NCBI RefSeq assembly: GCF_018917965.1
Contig: NZ_JAHLPP010000001.1
Span: 682,001 to 746,000 of the forward strand
Direction of reading: 5' to 3'
Source: Pseudoflavonifractor sp. MSJ-37
GTDB lineage: Bacteria; Bacillota; Clostridia; Oscillospirales; Oscillospiraceae
DNA length: 64,000 nt
A program made the position numbers and the translations under genes. Shown piece after piece: positions 42,999 through 52,200 of the stretch. Numbering within the stretch: the stretch's first letter is position 1; the number at the start of each line of letters is the position of its first letter. Below the pieces are notes generated by a model. That model was given only the letters and a program-made list of their open reading frames with translations. It was not told the origin of the DNA and made no database searches.

Positions 42999-43721
42999 AT
43001 GAAAGAACCGCGATATCGCCGTATCCTGTTGAAGATCAGCGGAGAGGCTCTGGCCGGGGATGCCGGCCGGGGGCTGGACTTCGGCGTGATCGGCCGGGTC
43101 TGCGCCGCCGTGAAGGAGGCCCGGGCCATGGGCGTCCAGGTGGGCATCGTCATCGGCGGAGGCAACTTCTGGCGCGGCGTGAAGGACGGCGGCGGACGCA
43201 TGGAGCGTACCCGCGCCGACCATATGGGCATGCTGGCCACGACGCTGAACTGTCTCGCTCTGGCAGACGTGCTGGAGCAGATGGGCGTGGAGGTCCGGGT
43301 GCAGACCGCCATCGAGATGCGGTCCATCGCTGAGCCCTATATCCGTTCCAAGGCCATCCGGCATCTGGAGAAGGGACGGGTGGTCATCTTCGGCTGCGGT
43401 ACCGGCAATCCGTTCTTCTCCACCGACACGGCGGCGGTGCTCCGTGCCGCGGAGATCGACGCCGACGTGATCCTGCTGGCCAAGAACATCGACGGCGTGT
43501 ACAGCGCCGACCCCAACAAGGATCCCACCGCGGTGAAGTACGACTCCATCACCTATGACGACGTGCTGGCTCAGCACCTGCAGGTCATGGACTCCACCGC
43601 CACCAGCCTGTCCATGGACAACAAGATCCCCGTGATCCTCTTCGCGCTGAAGGACCCCCAGAACATCATCCGGGTGCTGGAAGGCGAGAAGATCGGTACT
43701 ATCGTGAAGGAGGAACAGTGA
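42999..43721 (+). CDS. pyrH: UMP kinase
   Basis: A 240-residue uridylate kinase making UDP from UMP. N-terminal [10 protein letters not shown] and the [12 protein letters not shown] glycine loop are characteristic of bacterial PyrH, which belongs to the amino acid kinase fold. The phosphate-binding strand [11 protein letters not shown] and [13 protein letters not shown] are seen. Length is normal. It is first in the pyrH-frr-uppS-cdsA-dxr-rseP-ispG-polC run. In most relatives rpsB-tsf lies directly upstream; here it is 34 kb away. Confidence 0.97.
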   Translation: MKEPRYRRILLKISGEALAGDAGRGLDFGVIGRVCAAVKEARAMGVQVGIVIGGGNFWRGVKDGGGRMERTRADHMGMLATTLNCLALADVLEQMGVEVRVQTAIEMRSIAEPYIRSKAIRHLEKGRVVIFGCGTGNPFFSTDTAAVLRAAEIDADVILLAKNIDGVYSADPNKDPTAVKYDSITYDDVLAQHLQVMDSTATSLSMDNKIPVILFALKDPQNIIRVLEGEKIGTIVKEEQ

Positions 43722-43722
43722 G

Positions 43723-44277
43723 ATGAACGAGATCCACAAGCCCTATGATGAGAAGATGCAGAAGACCCTCGACGTAGTCGCCAGCGACTTCGCCAGCGTC
43801 CGCGCCGGCCGTGCCAACGCCGCTGTGCTGGACAAGATCGCCGTAGATTACTATGGCACCCCCACCCCCATCAACCAGGTGGCTTCCATCTCGTCCCCCG
43901 ACCCCCGCACTCTGACCATCCAGCCCTGGGACGGCACGATCCTGAAGGCCATCGAGAAGGCCATCCAGACCTCCGACCTGGGCATCAACCCTCAGAACGA
44001 CGGCCGTGTGATCCGCCTGTCCTTCCCCCAGCTCACGGAGGAGCGCCGCAAGGAGCTCTCCAAGCAGGTGAAGAAGTACGCCGAGGCCGGCAAGGTCGCC
44101 ATCCGCAACATCCGCCGGGACGCTGTGGACGTGTACAAGGCCATGAAGAAAAAGAGCGAGATCACCGAGGACGATCTGAAGGAGTACGAGAAGGAGATGC
44201 AGGATCTCACCGAGAAGCGCTGCAAGCAGATCGACGAGCTGGCCGCCAAGAAGGAGACCGAGCTCATGGCCGTGTGA
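43723..44277 (+). CDS. frr: Ribosome recycling factor
   Basis: A 184-residue factor that, with EF-G, splits post-termination ribosomes. The family segments RAGRANAAVLDKI, YYGTPTPINQVAS and RNIRRDAVDVYKAMKK are present. Start is one base after the pyrH stop, with GGAGGAACAG ahead, so the pair is translationally linked. Normal length. Confidence 0.97.
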   Translation: MNEIHKPYDEKMQKTLDVVASDFASVRAGRANAAVLDKIAVDYYGTPTPINQVASISSPDPRTLTIQPWDGTILKAIEKAIQTSDLGINPQNDGRVIRLSFPQLTEERRKELSKQVKKYAEAGKVAIRNIRRDAVDVYKAMKKKSEITEDDLKEYEKEMQDLTEKRCKQIDELAAKKETELMAV

Positions 44278-44323
44278 TCCACGGCGTCCACCCTGATCCT
44301 GTATAATTGGTAGGAAATGACTT

Positions 44324-45088
44324 ATGCCGATCATACCCATCTTTCAATCGAAACAGAGCGGGGCGGGCTCCGAGGCGGAGCTGGACCGGAGCCGCCTGCC
44401 CCGGCATGTGGCCATCATCATGGACGGGAACGGCCGCTGGGCGAAGAAGCGGGGCCTCCCACGGACGGCGGGCCACGCCGCCGGGGCGGAGACCTTCCGT
44501 ACCATCGCCACCTATGCAAAGGACATCGGTCTGGACTATCTGACGGTCTATGCCTTCTCTACGGAGAACTGGAAGCGTCCGGTGGAGGAGGTCTCCGCCA
44601 TCATGGGCCTGCTGAAGAAGTATCTCCTGGAGGCCATCGGCAAGATGGAGAAGGACCGGGTCAAGATGAAGTTCCTGGGCGACCTGAGCCCCCTCGATGA
44701 CGAACTGAGGGAGCTCTGCCGCCGGACGGAGGAGATCTCCACCCACTATGAGGGCTGTCAGGTGAACATCTGCCTGAACTACGGCGGCCGGGACGAGATC
44801 GTCCGGGCCGTGCGGGCCTTCGCCGCCGACTGTGCCGCCGGGAAGGCGGACCCCGCCGCCCTGACAGCGGAGGGGTTCTCCGAGTACCTCTATACCGGCG
44901 GCATCCCGGATCCCGACTTGGTGATCCGGCCCAGCGGGGAGCTGAGGCTCTCCAATTTCCTGCCTTGGCAGTCGGCCTACGCGGAGTTCTACTTCACCGA
45001 CGTGCTATGGCCTGATTTCGCTCCGGCGGAGCTGGACAAGGCGCTGATCGCCTATCAGTCCCGCTCCCGGCGGTTTGGAGGTGTCTGA
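44324..45088 (+). CDS. uppS: Isoprenyl transferase (undecaprenyl diphosphate synthase)
   Basis: A 254-residue cis-prenyltransferase supplying the lipid carrier for peptidoglycan. The catalytic Asp lies in MDGNGRWAKKRGLPR, with TVYAFSTENWKRP and the C-terminal DLVIRPSGELRLSNFLPWQ. It follows frr by 46 bases and precedes cdsA by 1 base. The N-terminal 20 residues are less conserved. Confidence 0.96.
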   Translation: MPIIPIFQSKQSGAGSEAELDRSRLPRHVAIIMDGNGRWAKKRGLPRTAGHAAGAETFRTIATYAKDIGLDYLTVYAFSTENWKRPVEEVSAIMGLLKKYLLEAIGKMEKDRVKMKFLGDLSPLDDELRELCRRTEEISTHYEGCQVNICLNYGGRDEIVRAVRAFAADCAAGKADPAALTAEGFSEYLYTGGIPDPDLVIRPSGELRLSNFLPWQSAYAEFYFTDVLWPDFAPAELDKALIAYQSRSRRFGGV

Positions 45089-45089
45089 G

Positions 45090-45914
45090 ATGGGGAAGCG
45101 CATCCTGGTGGCGGTGGTGTTCATCCCCGTCATCCTCCTGGTGATCTTCGGGATCGCGCCGCTCCATCCGGCGGTCCTGCCGGCGGCGATCGCGGTCCTG
45201 TCGGTCATCGCGATCCATGAGGTCCTCTGGGCCACCGGACTGGTCCGGGAGCGGCTGGTGACGGCCGCGTCTCTGGTCCTGGCCGCACTGATCCCCTTCT
45301 GGGTGTTCCTGGGCGGGAGCGAGGCGTGGGCCATGACCGGGCTCTGGGTCTATGTAGTCCTCCTTTTCATCGCGGCGATCCATAGCCGGAAGACCCTCAC
45401 CACCGAGCAGATGGGGGGCGCCTTCTTTTTTTCGGTATTCATCCCGTTCTTCCTGTCCTCCTTCGTGCGCATCCGCGCCATGGAGGAGTGGCGCTTCCTG
45501 ATCATGCTGCCCTTCGTGGCGGCCTTCCTGAGCGATGCCTTCGCCCTCTTCGCCGGGATGCTCTTCGGCCGGCATAAGCTGGCTCCGGAGCTCTCTCCGA
45601 AAAAGACGGTGGAGGGCGCGGTGGGCGGCTTCGTGGGCGCGGTCGTGTCCCTGCTGGTCTATGGAGCGGTGCTCCAGCTCGGCTTCGGTCTGGGCGTGAG
45701 CTATCCTAGGATGGCCCTGTATGGGGCGCTGGGCAGTCTGGTCTCCCAACTGGGCGACCTGGCGTTCTCCTATATCAAGCGGGAGTACGGCATCAAGGAC
45801 TATGGCAAGATCTTCCCCGGCCACGGCGGTGTGCTGGACCGGTTCGACAGCGTGATCTTCTGTGCGCCGCTCATCGAGGTGCTGGTCCGCTGTCTGCCTG
45901 CCATTTCTTTCTGA
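45090..45914 (+). CDS. cdsA: Phosphatidate cytidylyltransferase
   Basis: A 274-residue membrane enzyme making CDP-diacylglycerol. It has about eight hydrophobic segments and the full CdsA signature near the C-terminus (SYIKREYGIKDYGKIFPGHG followed by GVLDR). The ATG at 45090 follows GGAGGT at 7 bases and gives the normal short N-terminus; an ATG at 45075 overlaps that site. It starts one base after uppS and ends 17 bases before dxr, within the isoprenoid and lipid run. Confidence 0.95.
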   Translation: MGKRILVAVVFIPVILLVIFGIAPLHPAVLPAAIAVLSVIAIHEVLWATGLVRERLVTAASLVLAALIPFWVFLGGSEAWAMTGLWVYVVLLFIAAIHSRKTLTTEQMGGAFFFSVFIPFFLSSFVRIRAMEEWRFLIMLPFVAAFLSDAFALFAGMLFGRHKLAPELSPKKTVEGAVGGFVGAVVSLLVYGAVLQLGFGLGVSYPRMALYGALGSLVSQLGDLAFSYIKREYGIKDYGKIFPGHGGVLDRFDSVIFCAPLIEVLVRCLPAISF

Positions 45915-45931
45915 GAGGAGAGGAGGGAACC

Positions 45932-47071
45932 ATGCAAAAACGGATCTCGATCTTGGGCTCCACCGGCTCCATCGGCCGGCAGGCGCTGGATGTGGCCCGC
46001 TCCTGTGGGGTAAAGGCCGCAGCCTTGACAGCTGACAAGAGCACAGACCGGATGGAGGCCCAGTGCCGGGAGTTCCAGCCGGAGCTGGCCGTGATGATGG
46101 ATCCCGGGGCGGCAGAGGACCTGCGGGTCCGGCTGGCCGATACGTCCATCCGGGTGGCCGCCGGGATGGAGGGACTCATCGAGGCCGCCACCCTCCCCAA
46201 GGCCGACACGGTGATCACCGCCGTGGTGGGCATCGTGGGGCTCCGGCCCACTGTGGCCGCCATCCAGGCGGGGAAGCGGATCGGCCTGGCCAACAAGGAG
46301 ACACTGGTCTGCGCCGGTGAGCTGGTCATGGACGAGGCCGACCGCTGGGGGGCCCAGATCGTGCCTGTGGATTCTGAGCACTCCGCGATCTTCCAGTGCC
46401 TCCAGGGGTGCCGGGACCGGAAGCAGGTCAAAAAGCTGATCCTCACTGCCTCCGGAGGTCCCTTCTGGGGCAAAAGCCGGGCGGAACTGGAGGGCGTGAC
46501 GGTGGCCGACGCCCTGAAACACCCCAACTGGTCCATGGGAGCCAAGATCACGGTGGACTCCGCCAGTCTGATGAACAAGGGACTGGAGTTCATCGAGGCC
46601 ATGCGCCTCTACCGGCTCCCGCCGGAGCAGATCGACATCGTGGTCCACCGGCAGAGCATCATCCACTCTCTGGTGGAATATACTGACAACGCCATCCTGG
46701 CCCAGCTGGGCGTCCCCGATATGCGGGTGCCCATCGAGTATGCCCTGACATGGCCCGACCGCGGCCCGGCGGTGGCCCAGCCGCTGGACCTGACGGCCTG
46801 CGGCGCTCTGACCTTCGCCAAGCCGGATGAGGAGGCGTTCCCCTGTCTGGCGCTGGCCAAGGCGGCGGCCCGGCGGGGCGGCACGGCGACGGCCATCCTG
46901 AACGGCGCCAACGAGGCCGCTGTGGCTCTCTTCCTGGCGGGGAAGATCGGCTTCCTGGACATCCCCCGTCTGGTGGAGGATGCCCTGCGGGCGGTCCCCG
47001 TCGGACCGGCGGATTCGCTGGAGGCGGTCTTTGCCGCGGACGAGGCGGCCCGGGCCTGTGTCAAGATCTGA
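45932..47071 (+). CDS. dxr: 1-deoxy-D-xylulose 5-phosphate reductoisomerase
   Basis: A 379-residue NADPH-dependent enzyme of the MEP isoprenoid pathway. The nucleotide-binding turn is GSTGSIGRQALDV, the metal/substrate region shows VDSEHSAIFQCLQG and the HPNWSMGAKITVDSASLMNK motif. Length is usual. It lies between cdsA and rseP as in most Firmicutes. With ispG, 1.2 kb downstream, it confirms that the organism uses the MEP route. Confidence 0.96.
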   Translation: MQKRISILGSTGSIGRQALDVARSCGVKAAALTADKSTDRMEAQCREFQPELAVMMDPGAAEDLRVRLADTSIRVAAGMEGLIEAATLPKADTVITAVVGIVGLRPTVAAIQAGKRIGLANKETLVCAGELVMDEADRWGAQIVPVDSEHSAIFQCLQGCRDRKQVKKLILTASGGPFWGKSRAELEGVTVADALKHPNWSMGAKITVDSASLMNKGLEFIEAMRLYRLPPEQIDIVVHRQSIIHSLVEYTDNAILAQLGVPDMRVPIEYALTWPDRGPAVAQPLDLTACGALTFAKPDEEAFPCLALAKAAARRGGTATAILNGANEAAVALFLAGKIGFLDIPRLVEDALRAVPVGPADSLEAVFAADEAARACVKI

Positions 47072-47130
47072 TCGCACTGGGGCGGCGCCGCATCGCGCCG
47101 CCCCATCCTTGCTTTTTATCTGGAGGTACT

Positions 47131-48186
47131 ATGGTCTATATCCTGATCGCCATCCTGATGTTCGGGATGCTCATCGCCATCCATGAGTTCGGCCACTTCA
47201 TCACCGCCAAGCTCCTGGGCGTCCGGGTGGAGGAGTTCTCCATCGGCATGGGCCCGCAGCTCCTGTCCCGGAAGCGGGGGGAGACCCGATACACCCTGCG
47301 GCTCCTGCCCATCGGCGGATTCTGCGCCATGGAGGGCGAGGAGGAGGATACGGACAGCCCCGGCTCCTTCCAGAGCAAGCCGGTGTGGGCCCGGCTCATC
47401 ATCCTGGCGGCGGGGGCCTTCCTGAACTTCGTTACCGGACTGCTGATCGTGCTGATCCTCTTCGTGCCCGCCAAGGGCTTCCGCATGGAGACCGTGGGGG
47501 GCTTCCTGGAGGGCTATGGCATCGAGGGATGCGGCCTCCAGCCCGGAGACCGCTTCCTGGCCGTGGACGGCCAGCCTGTCCTGGTCTACGGAGACGCGGC
47601 CTTCCTGCTGGGCCGGGCCGGAGATACGGTGGACTTCCTGGTCCTGCGGGATGGAGAGAAGGTGGAGGTGGAGGCCCAGATCCCCTATCAGGAAAAAGAC
47701 ACGGAGGAGGGCCATACCCGCCTCCGGGGCATCCAGCTGGGGACGGAGGTCCGGCCAGCCACGCCGCTGGTGACGGTGGAGATGGCGGCGCGCCAGTCCC
47801 TGGACTATGTGCGCATGGTGTGGTACAGTTTGGGCGACCTGATCCGGGGCGCGGTGGGCTTCCGGGACCTGTCCGGACCGATCGGCATCGTCAGCGCCAT
47901 CGGTCAGGTGGGGAGCCAGGCGGAGACCACGGCCCAGGCCTTCACCGGGATCATGACGCTGGTGGCCTTCATCGCCATCAACCTGGCGGTGATGAACCTC
48001 CTGCCGATCCCGGCTTTGGATGGGGGACGGATCTTCTTCCTGCTGGTGGGGGCTGTGGTGCGCCTCTTCACCCATGAGAAGCTGGATCCCAAGTATGAGA
48101 ACGCGGTGAACATGGCGGGCTTTTTCTGCCTGCTGGCGCTGATGGTGGTGGTCGCCATCAACGATATATCCAAGCTGATCCGCTGA
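47131..48186 (+). CDS. rseP: RIP metalloprotease RseP/RasP
   Basis: A 351-residue site-2 protease. HExxH is seen as IHEFGHFITAKLLG near residue 19, a PDZ domain lies in the middle (GLQPGDRFLAVDGQPVL), and the second zinc-ligand motif is NLLPIPALDGGRI. Four membrane segments are visible. It cleaves membrane-bound anti-sigma factors or signal peptides. It lies between dxr and ispG. Confidence 0.95.
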   Translation: MVYILIAILMFGMLIAIHEFGHFITAKLLGVRVEEFSIGMGPQLLSRKRGETRYTLRLLPIGGFCAMEGEEEDTDSPGSFQSKPVWARLIILAAGAFLNFVTGLLIVLILFVPAKGFRMETVGGFLEGYGIEGCGLQPGDRFLAVDGQPVLVYGDAAFLLGRAGDTVDFLVLRDGEKVEVEAQIPYQEKDTEEGHTRLRGIQLGTEVRPATPLVTVEMAARQSLDYVRMVWYSLGDLIRGAVGFRDLSGPIGIVSAIGQVGSQAETTAQAFTGIMTLVAFIAINLAVMNLLPIPALDGGRIFFLLVGAVVRLFTHEKLDPKYENAVNMAGFFCLLALMVVVAINDISKLIR

Positions 48187-48211
48187 ACGGACAAAAAGGA
48201 GCGATGGGAGC

Positions 48212-49249
48212 ATGAGCAAGCAGATCCTGGTGGGAGGCGTCCCCGTGGGCGGAGGCGCCCCGGTGACCATCCAGTCCATGACCAACACCCGCACCGACGA
48301 TGTGGAGGCCACCGCCGCCCAGATCCTTCGGCTGGAGGCCGCCGGATGCCAGATCATCCGGTGCGCCGTGCCGGACCTGGCGGCGGCCAGGGCGGTGTCC
48401 GCCATCAAGGCCCGGATCCACATCCCATTGGTGGTGGATATCCACTTCGACTACCGGCTGGCGCTGGAGGCCGCGGCGGCGGGGGCCGACGCGGTGCGAA
48501 TCAACCCCGGCAACATCGGCGGGGAGGACCGGGTGGAGGCGGTGGCCCGGGCGTGTATGGACCGGGGCATCCCCATCCGCATCGGCGTGAACGGCGGCTC
48601 GCTGGAGAAGCCTCTGCTGGCCAAGTACGGCGGTCCTACGCCGGAGGCCCTGGTGGAGTCCGCCTTTGGGCACATCGCCCTGCTGGAGCGCTATGGCTTC
48701 CGGGACATCTGCGTCTCGCTCAAGACCTCCAGCGTGCCCAATACGATCGCCGCCTACCGCCTCATGGCGGAGCGGAGCGACTATCCACTCCACGTGGGGC
48801 TCACTGAGGCGGGCACGCCCCGGATGGGCGTCCTCAAGTCCGCGGTGGGCATCGGCGGCCTGCTGGCCCTGGGCATCGGCGATACGATCCGGGTGTCCCT
48901 CTCCGCCGACCCGATCCAGGAGGTCTATGCCGCCCGGGACATCCTCAAGGTGGTCGGTCTGCGGCATGAGGGGGCGGAGCTGGTCTCCTGTCCCACCTGC
49001 GGCCGCACGCGGATCGATCTGATCGGACTGGCCGAAGAGGTGGAGGAGCGGCTCAAGACGGTCACCAAGCCCATCACGGTGGCGGTCATGGGCTGCGTGG
49101 TCAACGGCCCGGGTGAAGCCCGCTCCGCCGATGTGGGTATCGCCGGCGGCGACGGGGAGGGCCTGCTCTTCCGCCATGGCGAGATCGTGAAGAAGGTCCC
49201 TCAGGACCAGCTCGTGGACGAGCTCTTCCGGCTCATCGACACCATCTGA
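48212..49249 (+). CDS. ispG: (E)-4-hydroxy-3-methylbut-2-enyl diphosphate synthase
   Basis: A 345-residue MEP pathway enzyme with an N-terminal TIM barrel (VPVGGGAPVTIQSMTNTRTDD) and C-terminal Fe-S domain. The [4Fe-4S] ligands are seen in SCPTCGRTRIDL and GCVVNGPGEA. Short Firmicute form without an inserted A* domain. Ends 35 bases before polC, from which it is slightly separated. Confidence 0.96.
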   Translation: MSKQILVGGVPVGGGAPVTIQSMTNTRTDDVEATAAQILRLEAAGCQIIRCAVPDLAAARAVSAIKARIHIPLVVDIHFDYRLALEAAAAGADAVRINPGNIGGEDRVEAVARACMDRGIPIRIGVNGGSLEKPLLAKYGGPTPEALVESAFGHIALLERYGFRDICVSLKTSSVPNTIAAYRLMAERSDYPLHVGLTEAGTPRMGVLKSAVGIGGLLALGIGDTIRVSLSADPIQEVYAARDILKVVGLRHEGAELVSCPTCGRTRIDLIGLAEEVEERLKTVTKPITVAVMGCVVNGPGEARSADVGIAGGDGEGLLFRHGEIVKKVPQDQLVDELFRLIDTI

Positions 49250-49284
49250 CCCATTTTCCTGATATCGTTGAGGAGCGTTGGTAC

Positions 49285-52200
49285 ATGTCTGCACAGAAGA
49301 TCCCCTTTTTCACTCTGTTCTCCGCCTGGGAGCCGGAGGCGGCGCTGGGAGCCCAGCTCCGGCCGCTGATGGTGACCGGAGCGGTGATCGACCGGAAGGC
49401 CCGGACGCTCCAGGCGGAGCTGGAGGGGCCCGGTCCGCTCCCGGCCCAGCTCCTGGAGCAGACAGCCCGGGCGTTGGAGCGGGTCTATCGCCTGAGCCGG
49501 GCCGAGCTGGTCCAGCGGATGGCAGAACCGGTCCCGGTCCCCGCCCCGGTCCAGCCGGCGCCCGCCGTTCCCGCGGAGCAGGCGGTGCCGAAGGGACCGG
49601 CCGCGCCCTCTGACGAGGCGGGGGGGGGGGACTCCGCGGCGGACGCCTTCGCGAAGACCGAGGCCATCCGTCAGGCCGCCCTGAAAAAGATCAAGGCCGC
49701 TCCCGGACGGGACAAGCCGGAGCGGAAGAGCGCCTCACGGAGCGCGAAGCTCCTCTTCGGCAAGCGGGAGATCCGGGGCGTCCCGGTGCCCATGCATACG
49801 CTGGAGCTGGACATGGGCACCGTGATCGTGGAGGGCGATGTGTTCGCCGTGGACCATAAGGAGCTGAAGAAGCGGGGAGCCTGGGTGGTCTCCTTCGATG
49901 TGACCGATTACACCGGATCGGTGCGGATCAACAAGTTCTTCCCCGGCGAAGAGGGCAAGCCCATCGTGGACGGGGTGAAGAAGGGCCAGCATCTGGTGAT
50001 CCAGGGCCGCTTGAACATCGACCGCTTCACCAACGACATGGTGCTGGAGCCCTATGCCATCATGGAGGGGACCAAGCCGGTCAAGACCGACGATGCCCCG
50101 GAGAAGCGGGTGGAGCTCCACCTCCATACCACCATGTCCAGCATGGACGCGCTGACCCAGGTGGGCCCCAAGCTGGGCCCGGACAAGAACGTGGTCAAAC
50201 GGGCGGAGTCCTGGGGCCACCGGGCGATCGCCATCACCGACCACGGCGTGGCCCAATCCTTCCCGGACGCCTGGCACTCCGCCAAGAAGATCAAGATCCT
50301 ATACGGGGTGGAGGCCTACTTCATCAACGACGTGGACGACCGGGTGGTGGTCCACGGAGGGGCGGATCAGGGCTTTGACGGTGAGATCGTCTGCTTCGAC
50401 ATCGAGACCACCGGCCTCAACCGGAAGAAGGATCTGATCACCGAGATCGGCGCGGTGGTCCTCCGCAACGGAGAGGTGGCGGAGACCTTCAACACCTTTG
50501 CTGACCCGGGCCGCCCGCTGGACCGGAAGATCGTGGAGCTGACGGGCATCACCGACGAGATGCTCCAGGGCGCCCCCAGCCAGGAGGAGGCCATCGACGC
50601 CTTTCTGGACTTCGCCGCCGGACGGCCTCTGGCCGCCCACAATGCGGACTTCGATATGGGCTTCATCGCCGAAGGCTGCCGCCGGATGGGCCGTCCCTTC
50701 GAGAACACCTCGCTGGACAGTCTGATCCTGGCCCAGAACCTGCTGCCCCAGCTCTCCAAACACAAGCTGGACGTCGTGGCGGAGCACCTGAACCTGCCCG
50801 CCTTCAACCACCACCGTGCCAGCGACGACGCGGCCACTGTGGCCTATATGCTGGTGCCCTTCTTCAAGATGCTGGAGGATCTGGGGGTCCATTCGATCCA
50901 GGCGATCAACCCGGCCATGACCAAGCTCCGGGGCGCGGGCAAGGCCAAGCGCCAGCCCAAGCATCTGATCGTGCTGGCCAAGAACCAACTGGGCCTGCGC
51001 AATTTGTACCAGCTGGTGTCCAAGTCCCATCTGGAGCACTACAAGCGCTATCCCATCATGCCAAAGAGCCTGATCGACCAGCACCGGGAGGGCCTCATCA
51101 TCGGGTCTGCCTGTGAAGCCGGAGAGCTTTACAGAGCTGTGGTGGAGGGGAAGGAGTTCAGCGAACTCAAGCGCATCGCCTCCTGGTACGACTATCTGGA
51201 GATCCAGCCCCTGTGCAACAACGCCTTCATGCTCCGCAAGGGCATCGTCCAGAGCGAAGAGGAGATCCGGGCATTCAACCGGACCATCGTAGAGCTGGGC
51301 AAGGCCCTGGACAAGCCAGTCTGTGCCACCGGAGACGTCCACTTCCTGGATCCGGAGGACGAGATCTACCGGCACATCCTCCTGGCGACCAAGGGCTTCG
51401 ACGATGCCGACTCGCCCCTGCCGATCTACTTCAAGACCACCGGTGAGATGCTCCAGGAGTTCTCCTATCTGGGGAAGGAGGAGGCCTATAACGTGGTGGT
51501 CCGCAACACCAATCTGGTGGCGGACTGGTGCGAGGACGTGGTGCCTCTGCCCAACGGCCTCTTTGCGCCCAAGTTGGAGGACTCCGAGGGCGAGCTCAAG
51601 CGGCTGGTATGGGGGAAAGCAAAAGCCCTTTACGGCGAGGAGCCGCCGAAGATCGTGGTGGACCGGATCGAGGTGGAGCTGGACGCCATCCTGGGCCGGC
51701 ACTACGACGTGATCTATATGTCCGCCCAGAAGCTGGTGCAGGACTCGCTGGAGCACGGCTACCTGGTGGGCTCCCGAGGGTCCGTGGGATCCTCGCTGGT
51801 GGCCTTCATGTCGGGCATCACGGAGGTCAACTCCCTGCCGCCCCACTACCGCTGTCCCAACTGCAAGCACTCGGACTTTGAGACCGGACCGAAGGAGGGC
51901 TACGGCTGCGGCGCGGATATGCCGGACGCGGTATGTCCGGTCTGCGGGACCCCCTATGTGAAGGACGGGTTCAACATCCCCTTCGAGACCTTCCTGGGCT
52001 TCGGCGGAGACAAGGTCCCTGATATCGACCTGAACTTCTCCGGCGAGTACCAGGCCAAGGCCCATCGCCATACCTTCGAGCTCTTCGGAGAGAGCCATGT
52101 GTTCCGGGCGGGCACCATCGGCACCGTGGCGGAAAAGACCGCCTTCGGCTATGTGAAGAAGTATCTGGACGAGCGGGCCATCCATGTGAGCCGGGCGGAG

